From contig CM060733.1 of the NCBI GenBank assembly GCA_030704615.1, positions 52,514,001-52,578,000 on the forward strand: a stretch of DNA of 64,000 nt, written 5' to 3'. Below, one piece after another: positions 42,185 through 53,354 of the stretch. Made by a program: the position numbers and the translations under genes. The notes beneath the pieces are model-generated. The model was not told where the DNA came from. It did no database searches and saw nothing but the letters and a program-made list of their open reading frames with translations. This DNA comes from Takakia lepidozioides (taxonomy: Eukaryota; Streptophyta; Takakiopsida; Takakiales; Takakiaceae). The number at the start of each line of letters is the position of its first letter. Position 1 is the first letter of the stretch.

Positions 42185-45100
42185 GAAGCGAGAAGTTTGT
42201 TTGTTTGTTTGTTTTGTTTTGCTTTGTAGCGTTGAGATGTCCCAAACTACGGGCCCGACACTGGTGCTTGATCCCGTTGGAAAGCCCTCGATGAGGAGGG
42301 GTGCACCGGCTTGGTCTCATGGCTTTAGGACCTACGGTGTGGGAGATACGGAATTCCAAGTACTTTTGGTCGCTGGAAATTCACAAAAAATAGCAAAAAT
42401 GGCAAAGTGGGCATTCATGGGACAATGGTTGGAGCCTCGACGGGAGAGATATCAAGGGAAAGGTCTCCGGTTCAAATCTGGTCGTAGGCTCTATTGAAAA
42501 AAATGATTAGATATGGCTTACTTCATATATTGATGCACTTGGACTTAGATGACATTGGACACTTGGGCCAACGGCACAGGCTAGCCAATGATTGAAACCT
42601 AGACGGGAGATATATCAATAAAGATTGGATATATTACGACTCAATAGTTCATGTGAAAAACTAATATGGGGCTTGACATGGGAGACGTACTTGAATACAT
42701 AGGAGATTGCACTTGGGCCTCTACATGGGAGATGAACTTGGATACATGAATAGAAGATTGCTTAGATGGGCCTCAACATAGGAGATGCATTGGGATACAT
42801 AGGAAATTGCACTTGGTCTTAGATTTCAATTCTTCACATATGGGCCAAAGGTACAAGCTACCCTAGAGGTTGCAATTGGGCCTCGACGTAGGAGACGCCT
42901 TGGGATACACATAAGATCTTACACTTGGGCTTAGATGACATTGGACACTTGGGCCAACGGCACATGCTACCCTAGTCTATCTATGAATTAAGACGATTTG
43001 TTTGTTTTGTTTTGTCATGTTGAGATGTCCCGATCCGCGAGGCCCCAACCTTGGTGCTTGGTACCGTTGGAAAGCCCTCGACGAGGAGGGGTGCACGGGC
43101 TTGGTCTCACGATTTTTGGACCTGCGGTGGAATTCCAAGTACTTTGGGTCGTTGGAAATTCACAAAATATAGCAAAAATTGCAAAGTGGGCATTCTTGGG
43201 ACAATGGTTGGAGCCTCGAGGGGAGAGATATCAAGGGAAAGGTCTCCGGTTCAAATGTACATGGGAGATGCACTTGGATACATGAATAGAAGATTGCACT
43301 TGGGCTTAGATTTCAATTCTTCACACATGGGCCAACGGCATAGGCTACACTAGAGGTCGCATATGGGCCTCGACATAAGACACCAGCCACTTGAATACAT
43401 AAGAAATTGGGCTTAGGTTACAATTCTTCACACATGGGCCTTGACATAGGAGACGATACTTGAATACATAGGGGATTGCACTTGGACTTAGATTTAATTC
43501 TTAACACATGGGCCAATGGCACAGGCTACCCTAGGCCTAGATCTCCCAAACATGAGGGTCTATAGATACATAGGGGATACATAGGGTACATGCTATCGTA
43601 GGCTCTGTGGAAAAAAATGATGAGAAATGGTACTTTTGGTCGCTGGACAATGATTGCAGCCTCGACATGAGAGATATAAAGGGAAAGGTCTCCTGTTAAA
43701 ATCTGGTCGTAGGCTCTAGGAGACACACTTGGATACATAGAAGATTGCACTTGGTCTTAGATTTTCAATTCTTCACATGTGGGCCAAAGGTACATGCTAT
43801 CCTAGAGGTTGCACTTGGGCCTCGACATAGGAGACGCACTGGGATACACAGAAGATCTCACACTTGAACTTAGATGACACTTGATACTTGGGCCCACGGC
43901 ACATGCTACCCTAGAGGTCGCATTTGGACCTCGACATAGGAGACACACTTGGATACAGAGATGATTGCACTTGGACTTAGATGACATTGGATGCTTGGGC
44001 CAACAACACTCGCTACCCTAGTCAATATATGAAGGGAGACGTTTGTTTTGTAGCGTTGAGATGTCCCACACCGCGAGGCCCCGACGTTGGTGCTTGGTAC
44101 GTTGGGAAGCCCTCGATGAGGAGGGGTGCACGGCCTTGGTCTCATGATTTTTGGACCCGCCGTGTGCGAGATATGCAATTTCAAGTACTTTGGGTCGCTG
44201 GAAATTCCCAAAAAATAGCAAAGTGGGCCGCTTCTTGGGACAATGATTGGAGCCTCGACACGATCGCATATCAAGGAAAAGGTCTTCGGTTCAAATCTGG
44301 TCATAGGGCTCAGTGGAAAAAAAAATGATTAGACTTAGATAACATTGGACACTTGGGCCAACGGGACAGGCTACCCTAGAGGTCACACTTGGGCCACGAC
44401 ATAGGAGACGCACTTGGATACATAGGAGATTGCACTTGGGCTTAGATAACATTGGACACTTGGGCCAATGGCACAGGCTACCCTAGAGGTCGCACTTGGG
44501 ATTAGAGATAGTGGACAATTGGCCCAACAGCACATGCTACCCTAGAGGTCGCATTTGGGCCACGACATATGAGACACACTTGGATACATAGGGGATTGCA
44601 CTTGGACTTAGGTGACACTGGACACTTGGGCCAACAGCACGGGCTACCCTAGTCAATATATGAAGCGAGACGTTTGTTTTGTTTTGTTTGTTTTGTCACA
44701 TTGAGATGTCCCAAACCGCAAGGCCCTAGCGCTGGTGCTTGATACCGTTGGGAAGCCCTCGACGAGGAGGGGTGCACGGGCTTGGCCTCATGATTTTTGG
44801 ACCTGCGGTGTGGGAGATGTGGAATTTCAAGTACTTTGGGTTGTTGGAAATTCACGAAAATAGCAAAGTGGGCATTCTTGGGACAATGGTTGGAGCCTCG
44901 ACATGAGAGATATGAAGGGAAAGATCTCTGGTTCAAATCTGGTTGTAGGCTCTCTGGAGAAAAAATGATGAGATATGGCTAAAAGGAATTTCAAGTATTT
45001 TTGGTTGCTTGACAATGATTGGAGCCTCGACATGAGAGATATCAAGGGGAAGGTCTCCGGTTCAAATCAGGTTGTAGGCTCTGTGGGAAAAAAATGATTA

Positions 45101-45600
45101 GATAGATGCACTTGGACTTAGATGACATTCGACACTTGGCTGAAAAAAATAAATGGGGCCTTGACATGGGAGACACACTTGGATACATAGGAGATTGCAC
45201 TTGGACTTAGATGACAGTGGACACTTGGGCCTATACATGGGAGATGCATGAATAGAAGATTGCACTTGGGCTTAGACGGCCTGGACATAGGAGACACACT
45301 TGGATACATAGGAAATTGCGCTTGGTCTTAGATTTCAATTCTTCACACATGGGCCAACGACATAGGTTACACTATAGGTCGCACTTGGATTTCGTGAAAA
45401 ATAGCAAAGTGGGCTTTCATGGAACAATGACATGGAGATCTCCCAAAACTGCAGGTTCTCTAGAGACATTGGAGCCTTGGGCGGCACAGGCTACCCTAGT
45501 ATTAAAGCCCCCATTTGTGAGAATAACTTATTATTTCTCTAAAGATAAGGTACTCAATGGTACCTTGAAGATCTCATAGCGAGTCTGGGATTTTCCTTGC
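42185..45600 (+). repeat. Complex tandem array with SINE-like modules
   Basis: A module of about 300 bp occurs at about 42,190-42,500, 42,997-43,258, 44,036-44,332 and 44,666-44,972. It has TTTGTTTTGTTT, TTGAGATGTCCC, a CTTGGTACCGTTGGAAAGCCCTCGA-like stretch, GAGGAGGGGTGCAC, a CAAGTACTTTGGGTCG-like stretch and GACAATGGTTGGAGCC, and ends CCGGTTCAAATCTGGTCGTAGGCTCT with an A-run. GGTTCAAATCT looks like box B, and partial copies of this end are near 43,660 and 45,005. Between modules runs a second repeat built from GCACTTGGGCTTAGATGACATTGGACACTTGGGCC, CAACGGCACAGGCTACCCTAGAGGTCGCA and GACATAGGAGACGCACTTGGATACATAG, in many shuffled and truncated copies. There is no protein-coding function: the frames are by-products. 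Confidence 0.8.
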
Positions 45601-45861
45601 GGGGGATAGGGACAATCCTGCAGTACAAATCGTCCACAAGTTTAGGGCCTCTACTCTTTTCTTTGGGTTTCACTGCAGCCCTTAGAGCAGATATGGAATT
45701 CATTTGCTCGTTTACTAACAAGTTGGTCAACAGCAGATTGCTCACTGGCCTTTTGAAGATGGGAGGTGGAAGGTATGGCACAATCTGTTATTTTTCACAA
45801 GCCTCCTTAAGAATCAGCCAAGAGATTTTGGAATTTTGCTTGGCCTATAAAGGCCCTTTAA

Positions 45862-47230
45862 AATAAAAATAAAAATTAGAGAACAGGGGACGGTGGCCCT
45901 GGTTATTTTTATTGAGAATGAGAGGAAAAAATAACATGAAGGCCATACAAGCTACCACAAATTGTTCATGCAGTAAAGCTACAGACGATCTATCACTCCA
46001 TTTCTAAGAAGGCAGATGCAGAGCGCAAGAGGGGCAGAGCTGATTGTGCACGGGAAGGTCGATCAGCGTTTGGAGCGGAGTGAGTCCAAGTTGAGGACTG
46101 CTTTTGCTTTGGAGCTGCGATTCTTGCGGTGGCGCCAGTTGATGTCTTCGTCCACCTCGAGAGAAGACAACCACAGATTAGGCGAACCCCCAGCCTGCTG
46201 GAAGGTGGGAGGTCCAGGTAGTACCAGACTCGGAAAATCCCGAGCAGACGACCCCACCCCTTCCCCAAGACTTGTTGAAATTCGCAACGAGGGTGTCATG
46301 TTTCTCCTCAGAGCATCTGCGCAAATCTGAAAGCAGCACCCCCCAAGCTTTTTTGCCTTCAATTAGCAGTTCACAATAAACTGGATGCAAGGTGGCTGAA
46401 TATGAAACCACGGCGTTAGAGAAGACACAGTTGCATCTGTTCTTCCATAGATGCCATAACGTGATTGCTCGAAGATACCCAAAAAGGGCAATTCGATCAA
46501 GTAACATCAGAATTGATATTTAGCAAGTGTATAACTAGATTTGTGGCTGGGACAGAATTCCAGGCCGCATAGAAGGATCTGACTTTGGACCAGATTAGTT
46601 GAGCAAAAGCACATAAGAATAGACAATGTTCAAGCGTTTCGGAGAACCCTCAAGCACAGACTTTGCAGTTGCTTTGGTCCTGTCTGTATGCTCCCAGCGG
46701 GAGAATCCTGCTAGAGACTCTCCACAAGAATCCAGTCATTTTTCCTGATCTGGCTTTGAGCCAGACATCTTTCCAAATAAGATTCCAGTTAGAAAAATTG
46801 GGAAGAATGTAAGCCCACTTGTCCTGCCATTTGGCAGAAGGAATCCTTTTATCAAGGATGCAGCGATAGCTGATACGAGCAGTATAGCCGAAGAAGGGAA
46901 TCCTGCCCGGCCAGTGCCATTCACCAGGATCAAATGGGAGGTCCGCCACAGGAAGATTGTGGAACCAAACGAGGGTTTGTGAAGACAGCCAGTGATAAAG
47001 GTCCGTTGTTGGAGAGGGGATGGGGTCAATAGCACCTGTAAGAAATCCAAGAGAGTTAACTTGAAATGATAGACCTCTTGCCAATTTTTTCACGACAATC
47101 CCACAGGTGAGCAGTTCTTCTGTAGCCTTTCCAAATAATAAAAGAAAACGAAATAACGGCAAGCTTATCATGCATCCAATCGGGAGGCAGGGGGTAAAGC
47201 AGGAAAGTTATTAGTTATCCCAGCACTCGT
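45862..47230 (-). mobile_element. LINE 3' part with zf-RVT-like region (broken)
   Basis: The minus frame 47,171-46,650 ends with WNLIWKDVWLKARSGKMTGFLWRVSSR-ILPLG and C-K-V-C. It continues past a TGA with GFSETLEHCLFLCAFAQLIWSKV, then in another frame ALFGYLRAITLWHLWKNRCN. This W-x3-W-x-lp-K-x2-x-FLWR, C-x2-C...E-x2-H-x-x-x-x-C...W order is the zf-RVT region at the C-terminus of plant LINE ORF2. The 3' terminus is at about 45,862-45,940: GGAAAAAATAAC, an AT stretch, GGCCACCGTCCCCTGTTC on the minus strand, then an (ATTTTT)n tail. RT itself is missing, as in a 5'-truncated copy, and nonsense and frameshift mutations make it inactive. Confidence 0.75.
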
Positions 47231-50010
47231 TCACTGTTCACGGTCTTGCAGATGGCCGCGTGCCTTTTGGCGGCTACTCCAGGACCCAACATCATCTTCA
47301 TGGCTCTTCCATGGACCCCACGCGTCCCTTGTTTCCTCTGCACTCTTCCGTGTGAGGTTTTTTTGGGTTCTTTTTTTAAACTTGTAGGTAAGCGGACAGA
47401 GGTTGGCTGCCCTCCTCAGACCCATCAACAAGCAATTCCCTTTTGAACAAAAGAGGGGAATGGCCCTGCAACTCATTATCTGTCTTGGAAAAATTCACTA
47501 AGGTTGACTTTGGAGTATGTGTATAGAAAGAGAGGGCGATTTTGCAATTGAGCTCACATGGGATTGTATGATGGAGCTGGGACAACATGACAATAGTACC
47601 CCCTTTGGCACTTCTACACTGACTCTAGGTAGATAGAAACTTCTGCCACTAAAGATACTTGTGTAAATAACTTGTCAGCAAGGCAGTACCCAAGGAATGT
47701 CCAGGCAACAGCCAAGATAATGTTGCAGTCAAGTAGGCTCTGCACACAGTCTTCAGCGTCAATCTACCGAACTTAGGAACTTGTGGTTTCCCTGTTTTCT
47801 AGTTCTTGCAAATTCTTCGTTTGTTTTATGGTTGACAGTATGCTCAGGGCATAGTACATATGGTACCTGAGAGACATATGTCCCACACAGCGTTTCTTTT
47901 AAGGTATTTACATTGTAGCACAAGTGGCGTCCTTGAGAAGCGCCTTAGGGGAGCACGTATGGCGCTGGTACAAAATACAGGGTCGAAATATGTGGCGAGA
48001 ATATGAGATCTGGATTGGGTGTTGGGCGAATGAATCTAAAACATAGTCCAAGAGGTCCTCAACTTGCCGACGTGTCCTTTCATCCCCAAAAAATGAGTAA
48101 GTGACATTCTCATTCTGTTTTGTAAACCTCTACCACCCTTTTTATCTTCATTCCTCTGCAATCACCCTTTTGCCCTCCTACACGGCCACCTTTTCCATAT
48201 ATTTATGAACTTTATCATCCAAACCACCTTACTATAGAAAAAATACAGAGGTATTGGATATTTGAATACCAAGTCCCACTAATATCAGGAGAGTCTTCTA
48301 CCTCTCAGCCAACTACACACATTACACATACTTTAAACAACAAATTCTATCAATATAGAGTTAACACATATGTATATCTATACAGGAAAATGGGCTGGCT
48401 CCACGTCCTCCCACCCTCTGGGGATAGGGCGATATCCTGCAGGTGGTTGGTGGGATCTGGCTCCTCGGTTATGAAATGCCTCCCTTCAATATGGCGACAT
48501 GTGCCTCCCTCTTCCGGCCCCTCTGGCGATTGATGGGCCCACCAAATCAGTTTTTGGCGAAATCCTTAACCCCATTTCCCTTAGCTCCTGTCGCCAGGAC
48601 CTGCGCGAGGTCGAAATCTGGCGATTATTCGCCACTAAAAGAATGGCTGGTCCCACACTTGTCCAGAGCAGGATATCACAGGAAAATAATAAATGGTGAT
48701 TTTAGTTTGACAAGGTCCAAGATTGACGGGGCTTTTAGTGTTGCTGACATGCAACACGAGAAAGAGCCAAAAAGAAAGCATAAGACGATGTTGCCGATCC
48801 GTGCCGCCTGCTCAACATTCAGTTTGCTGGCATTTATGCAGATGTCACGGTGGAATGATAGCTGGTGCAGCACGAGCAGTCGGCGGTGTAGAGCAAGGCT
48901 CGTGCAGCACGAGCAGTCGGCGGTGTCGAGCAAGGCTCGTGCTGCACGCACCACTGCGAGATGATCACTCCTTCGGTGCCACGCTCTCGGGAACGGGACC
49001 CTCCACCATTGCGGCGTGCCGCGTGGGGGCATCCCCTTCAGGTGGCGATCCCGTTATTCCCGCATACTCTCGACAGCTGGTGCTGCAAGGCAAACGCTGT
49101 CGGCTTTATGGATCGCACTCTCGTGAGTGTGATGGGATAGAATCATGCTATCAAATCAGCTCGAAGCTTTGATCGCTGACAGAATATGCGCTTACCGTGG
49201 ACGTCACTAGTGGTACTGCATGACATGTAGTTGAGGATTTCGGAGGATCGAAGTTTATAGTTTATACGTGAGAAGGACTCGAGGCTTCGTGAGGAAGACG
49301 AGATGGGTCTGGACAACTAGGCACTCCAGTTTCTGGAATCCGATTAGAATCTGGACCGATGCTGAATGATGCATACTCCTTGTATGGGTCTGGATAGTGT
49401 TTTCGGCACTCCCTGAACCTCGGATCTCACACCTCTACTGTGCTAATTGAGTTACTCATCGAGCAGGAGTTTTGGACAGCTTCGCAAGTCAAGTTGCCTT
49501 GAAGATGATGTACCCACACCCCTCAAGCCGGTTGGATGATGATTGATTTGAATATCGCCGGTCTATTTCATGTTTAAGTGCCTTGGAGCTTCCACCTAGA
49601 TGATCTGAATGACCATCTGCATGACCTCTTATGACTCTCGTGATTATACCAGTGAGTCTGCCTGGCTTGAATCTTCACCGTAAGCAGATGGTTTATAAAC
49701 GATCGAATATCACGTTGTCAATCTCTGTTGGCTTGCACTATTAGCAGTTGGATCCTTTGACTGTCTGGGACGATCTTCACATCTATAGTCCGTCCGAGTA
49801 GTAAATGAATTAGAGTTCGGTGCTTGTTGTACATCGACGCGAGTTCCGCAGAATCGCGTTCTCGTTTCGTTCCGGAGAACGCGATATACTAGAAGGTGCA
49901 CTGCAGCTTACTTAAGCTCTTTCTTGTGGTGCTGGCAGGTTTGGAAAAATGTAGCGTCACGACGTGTTCAGTCTGGCTTACGATCAGTGATTGCAGTTGA
50001 GAGCTGATCA
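47231..50010. other. Intergenic; upstream region of the F-box gene
   Basis: No supportable gene. A 173-codon plus frame at 48.4-48.96 kb passes through a tandem repeat and has no motif. The last 1-1.5 kb (about 48.9-50.0 kb) is less AT-rich and is the likely promoter region of the F-box gene at 50,011. I cannot pick a TATA box with confidence. Confidence 0.4.
48865..48948 (+). repeat. Two 37 bp tandem repeats with a palindromic border
   Basis: GTGCAGCACGAGCAGTCGG-CGGTGT(A/C)GAGCAAGGCTC occurs at 48,865-48,901 and 48,902-48,938 with one difference, followed by GTGCTGCACG. GTGCAGCACGAG and CTCGTGCTGCAC are inverted relatives, so the pair can fold back. Confidence 0.85.
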
Positions 50011-51988
50011 ATGGGTGAAACGTTTGATCCGATCACAGACGTGCCAACCCCTGCTGACGAAGTAGCAAGTGATCTCCTCCTGGGGCCAAACCCCTCGAGA
50101 AGCGCGGTTGTGGCAATGACGGAAGGTTATACAGTAGAGACATTGGTGGAGATGTCCGAAAAGAAGCTTATTGGGCTATTGGATGGCCTGCAGAACACGA
50201 AGGGTCTTGGATTACTTGATTACTCGCGCATTGTGAAAGCTGTCTGGTGCGAGAAAAAACATCTTTATGATGGTAGGCGAGTCAAAATTTACCTAGGCCC
50301 TCCTGCTTCCTAACAGCTCTATCGATCCTATCGACCCTTGTTGGTGGACTGTGTTGTTGTCGTTGTTGCAGGCCATCTGATAATCTCTCCACATGCTACA
50401 ATTAGCTCACAACCGGGAGACTTTGAACATATTGTTTCATTGCATTAGTCTGGCCTTCATATTTCCATAGTTCATGGTACGCACAGCGAAGAGGGATCGG
50501 AAGAACAAGGTCTGCGTTACGTAACACGCATCAGACAGCTTACATACTTCACACTGTTTTGGTGCCAATCTTCCCATGATGTGTGTGGGTCTCCTAGGGA
50601 TCATTTATATGCGGATCTAGAACCTTAAGTAGCACTTGGAGGTAGAACCAGGATCGCAGTCTCTCCATCTTAGCTGTTGGATGTATGTTATATTATTGTA
50701 TGTTTTTGGATGTCCCGAAAAAGGTTGACGGGCTGATCTTAGGCAGAGCAAGTTGGGACCATGCACGAAGGCAATTCTGACACAGATAGAACATGTTTCC
50801 GAGGGAGTTAATGGTGTCTAAATCCTTTGTCTCACAGGATGGAAGCGGAACAAGGTCATAAGCAGGATGGAAAGACTACCACAGACAGGGATGTCCGAAG
50901 AGTTATGGAGTAGGCTACCCGAGCACCTGCTGGACAGGATCTTGGCCTGCTTGCCTCTGCCAGCTCTTCTTTGCATGCGCCCTGTGTGTAAGAGATGGAG
51001 CTCCCTTTTGTCAACCCAAAGCTTCCTGGATGTTTATACAGAGGTTCCCCGAGAATCTTCGCAGCTCTTGGCAATCTTTGAGAGGGGGGAGCATGGTGTT
51101 GTCACGAATGGGTGCTTCACGTTCTGCTCCGTTTCCGAGAGGTGGTACAATATAGCATTAAGCTCTCCGCCTTTCAAAGAGAGTGATCAGTTAGCAGCAG
51201 GCGGGGGCCTAATCTGCTATGTACCACAAAACGATGGAGAAAACGAGGATTTTCTGGTGGTGTGTAACCCACTGACCAAGGCGTGGAGGGCAATCTCTCT
51301 CTCAGGACGTATTCAGATGCAGTCTCTGCTTGCCATGGCGGTGGACAAAACCACTCATGCGTACAAGGTCATTGTGACAGCCCTACTCAAGAAGGTGAAT
51401 GGGCCACGGTTAGATGCCTTTGATCTCACAACCCAGGTCTACGATTCTCTAACAAAGACATGGAAAGTTACGGGTGTCTTACCTCCCGGTCTCCTTTTCC
51501 CACTACATTCGGTTTGGTGCAACGGCTTTCTCTACGGGTGGTGCAGCAAAGCTGATCAGATATGGATCTACGACATAGATCGAGGCCTTTGGAGGGGAGA
51601 GAAAATAAAAATGCCGGATTATGCGTTGAACTCCTGCAACATGCATGTTGTGGAATGTCGAGCCCGACTTTTCTTGGTAATCGAGACTGGATACACCGGG
51701 CATAGCCCTCAAATCTGGGAGCTCGAGCCATCAAGTATGGAATGCACAGAGGTCGCTCGAATGCCTCCAGAAGTATTCGAAGAGTTTCTGGAGAAGGTTG
51801 GTGAGTTCCAATGTGTAGGATACAACGATACCGTCTGCTTCATTGCAGATGACATCCCAGATGTTTTGTTCTATCATCTCGGCAAGGAGCTGTGGCTGTG
51901 GATGTCCAGATGCCCCCAGTTTTTGGACTGGCATCCTTACGGATACGTAGGAGTTGCCTTGGAACTACGTCCAGATGTATCCGTGTAA
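50011..51988 (+). CDS. F-box protein (UFO/HWS type) with LEAFY SAM-like N-terminus
   Basis: Two exons join in phase: 50,011-50,272 (donor GT at 50,273) and 50,838-51,988 (acceptor TTTGTCTCACAG), giving 470 residues. An in-frame TGA at 50,005 fixes the ATG. Exon 1 (87 residues) contains GYTVETLVEM-SEKKLIGLL and later LLDYSRIVKAVWCEKKHL. This matches the order G-F-T-V-x-T-L-x-x-M-T-(D/E)-x-E-L...LLV...K-x-A-x-x-AE+R+L of the LEAFY N-terminal SAM-like oligomerisation domain. Exon 2 has an F-box (LWSRLPEHLLDRILACLP, then CKRWSSLL) and a beta-propeller-like region (WYNIALS, GGGLICYV, CNPLTKAWRAI, FQCVGYNDTVCFI, WLWMSRCP) as in UFO, HAWAIIAN SKIRT and At5g15710-type proteins. It would recruit substrates to an SCF ubiquitin ligase. 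The frame is fully open and looks functional. The F-box call is firm. The LEAFY-like reading is inference from similarity. Confidence 0.85.
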
Positions 51989-52548
51989 CTTAGTTCTGTA
52001 GATCTCTCAACGCGTCTTATTCAAAGCAGTCGTCGAATTTGATGATGCTTCACGATCACCATGCCGTTAAGATAGTTCAACGCCGCTTTCAATATCCCGA
52101 AGAAAGTAAAGATGATCCTCACTGGCCTCTTGAATGGCCCACTGAGGCATCGATACTCAAACAAGGCTCACCCTCTGTTGACACTATGGAGTCCAGTTGC
52201 TTCTTCTTCTCTCTTTGACTCAACCTGCTGACAAGGATCATACCAAACACTTGGGCCACCAGTATTTCTGATCTGTGAGAATCCACCATGACACAACATC
52301 AGAACTCTGCGGAAAAGTAGTTACATGCAATGTTATCACTGTCGTCCTGCTTCCAGTACATCCCCTCTGTGATTTTAGACAAACGAACTTCATGTACTTG
52401 GTGAGAGAGATAGTTTGTCCACTGGTTTGTAGTAAAGCATACAACTCTGCATGCAGCCCACATAGCCCAGCAACCTCATATGTACACAAGAACAATATAT
52501 ACATCAACCTCAGAACCCAATAGCTTACTTTCTCCCACTCTTCTTTGA

Positions 52549-52695
52549 AGGTGGCGGTAGCTTAATTCAAGATTCAAAATATAAATAAACAACCGCCGCT
52601 AAATGACGGTAACTTCATTTTAAAATATATATTAAATAAGCGACCGCCAAACCGCCAAACGACGGTCGCTTAATTTAAGAATCACTTCGCCACCA
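52549..52695. mobile_element. Small MITE-like element
   Basis: Starts GGTGGCGGTAGCTTAATTCAAGATTC and ends GAATCACTTCGCCACC; the ends are imperfect inverted repeats (GGTGGCG...GATTC). The interior carries GCGACCGCCAAACCGCC and ACGACGGTCGC, which pair as a hairpin. It is about 147 bp long and lies between the convergent F-box and OBERON-like genes. Confidence 0.5.
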
Positions 52696-53354
52696 TAATC
52701 ATGTACATAGATGGATTGTTCCATCACATGTGCAATCAAGACTTTTCTGGCAACAAGAGGAATTTCAAATCGTCGAACAAAATGCACACAGAAAAGAAGC
52801 CTCTGATTGTTTCTGTGCAATCAATAATCACAGAGTGGGACAAGTCCTTCCCTTTACATTTACTTCTAAAGCTAACAGCCTCGTATCTTCCGAACAAGTG
52901 TGTATCAGAGATTAAAACTGAAACAGTTGTTTTGTGCAATTCTACTTTTACAATGTGATAACCATGTTGGTATCCGAAAATACACTCTGGCCTGGTCTGC
53001 CTTTCCTACCAGGAATTGTGGAATTGTTTGATTCACCCTGATGATGAGCACAACAATCACACATGCCTCTTGAGTGAAGGTCTGGGAGGGGGGAATAGTT
53101 GGGCCTCTTCCTCCCCTTCTTCCTACCCCTGCTGTTCACAAGCACAGTCAATATGATGAGAGGAGAGAGCACGATATGACTGGAACAGCTGGAAGTGTGT
53201 TGGCTGGACAGGATAGTAAGAGGAAGGGACAACTTGTGCCCTGTAAGGTAAAACGCAGAAAGTCATTGTCAGGGTGTTGATGGAGTCCTTGAAGCACAAC
53301 AGCATTTTCACCTTCAGACAGCACAGGCATGCTCCAGTGGCCTCGTCTTGGTCA
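52696..53354. other. Intergenic between convergent genes
   Basis: 3' flanks of the F-box gene (plus) and of the OBERON-like gene (minus). Short frames on both strands without motifs. No further gene seen. Confidence 0.45.

Noticed and set aside
48443-48964. 173-codon plus-strand ORF
   Set aside because: It runs through the 37 bp tandem repeat, has no recognisable domain and the opposite strand is equally open.
50011-50313. Exon 1 of the F-box gene as a separate 100-residue LEAFY-like gene
   Set aside because: A good donor at 50,273 and acceptor at 50,837 join it in phase to the F-box exon, and nothing else of LEAFY (no DNA-binding domain) is present.
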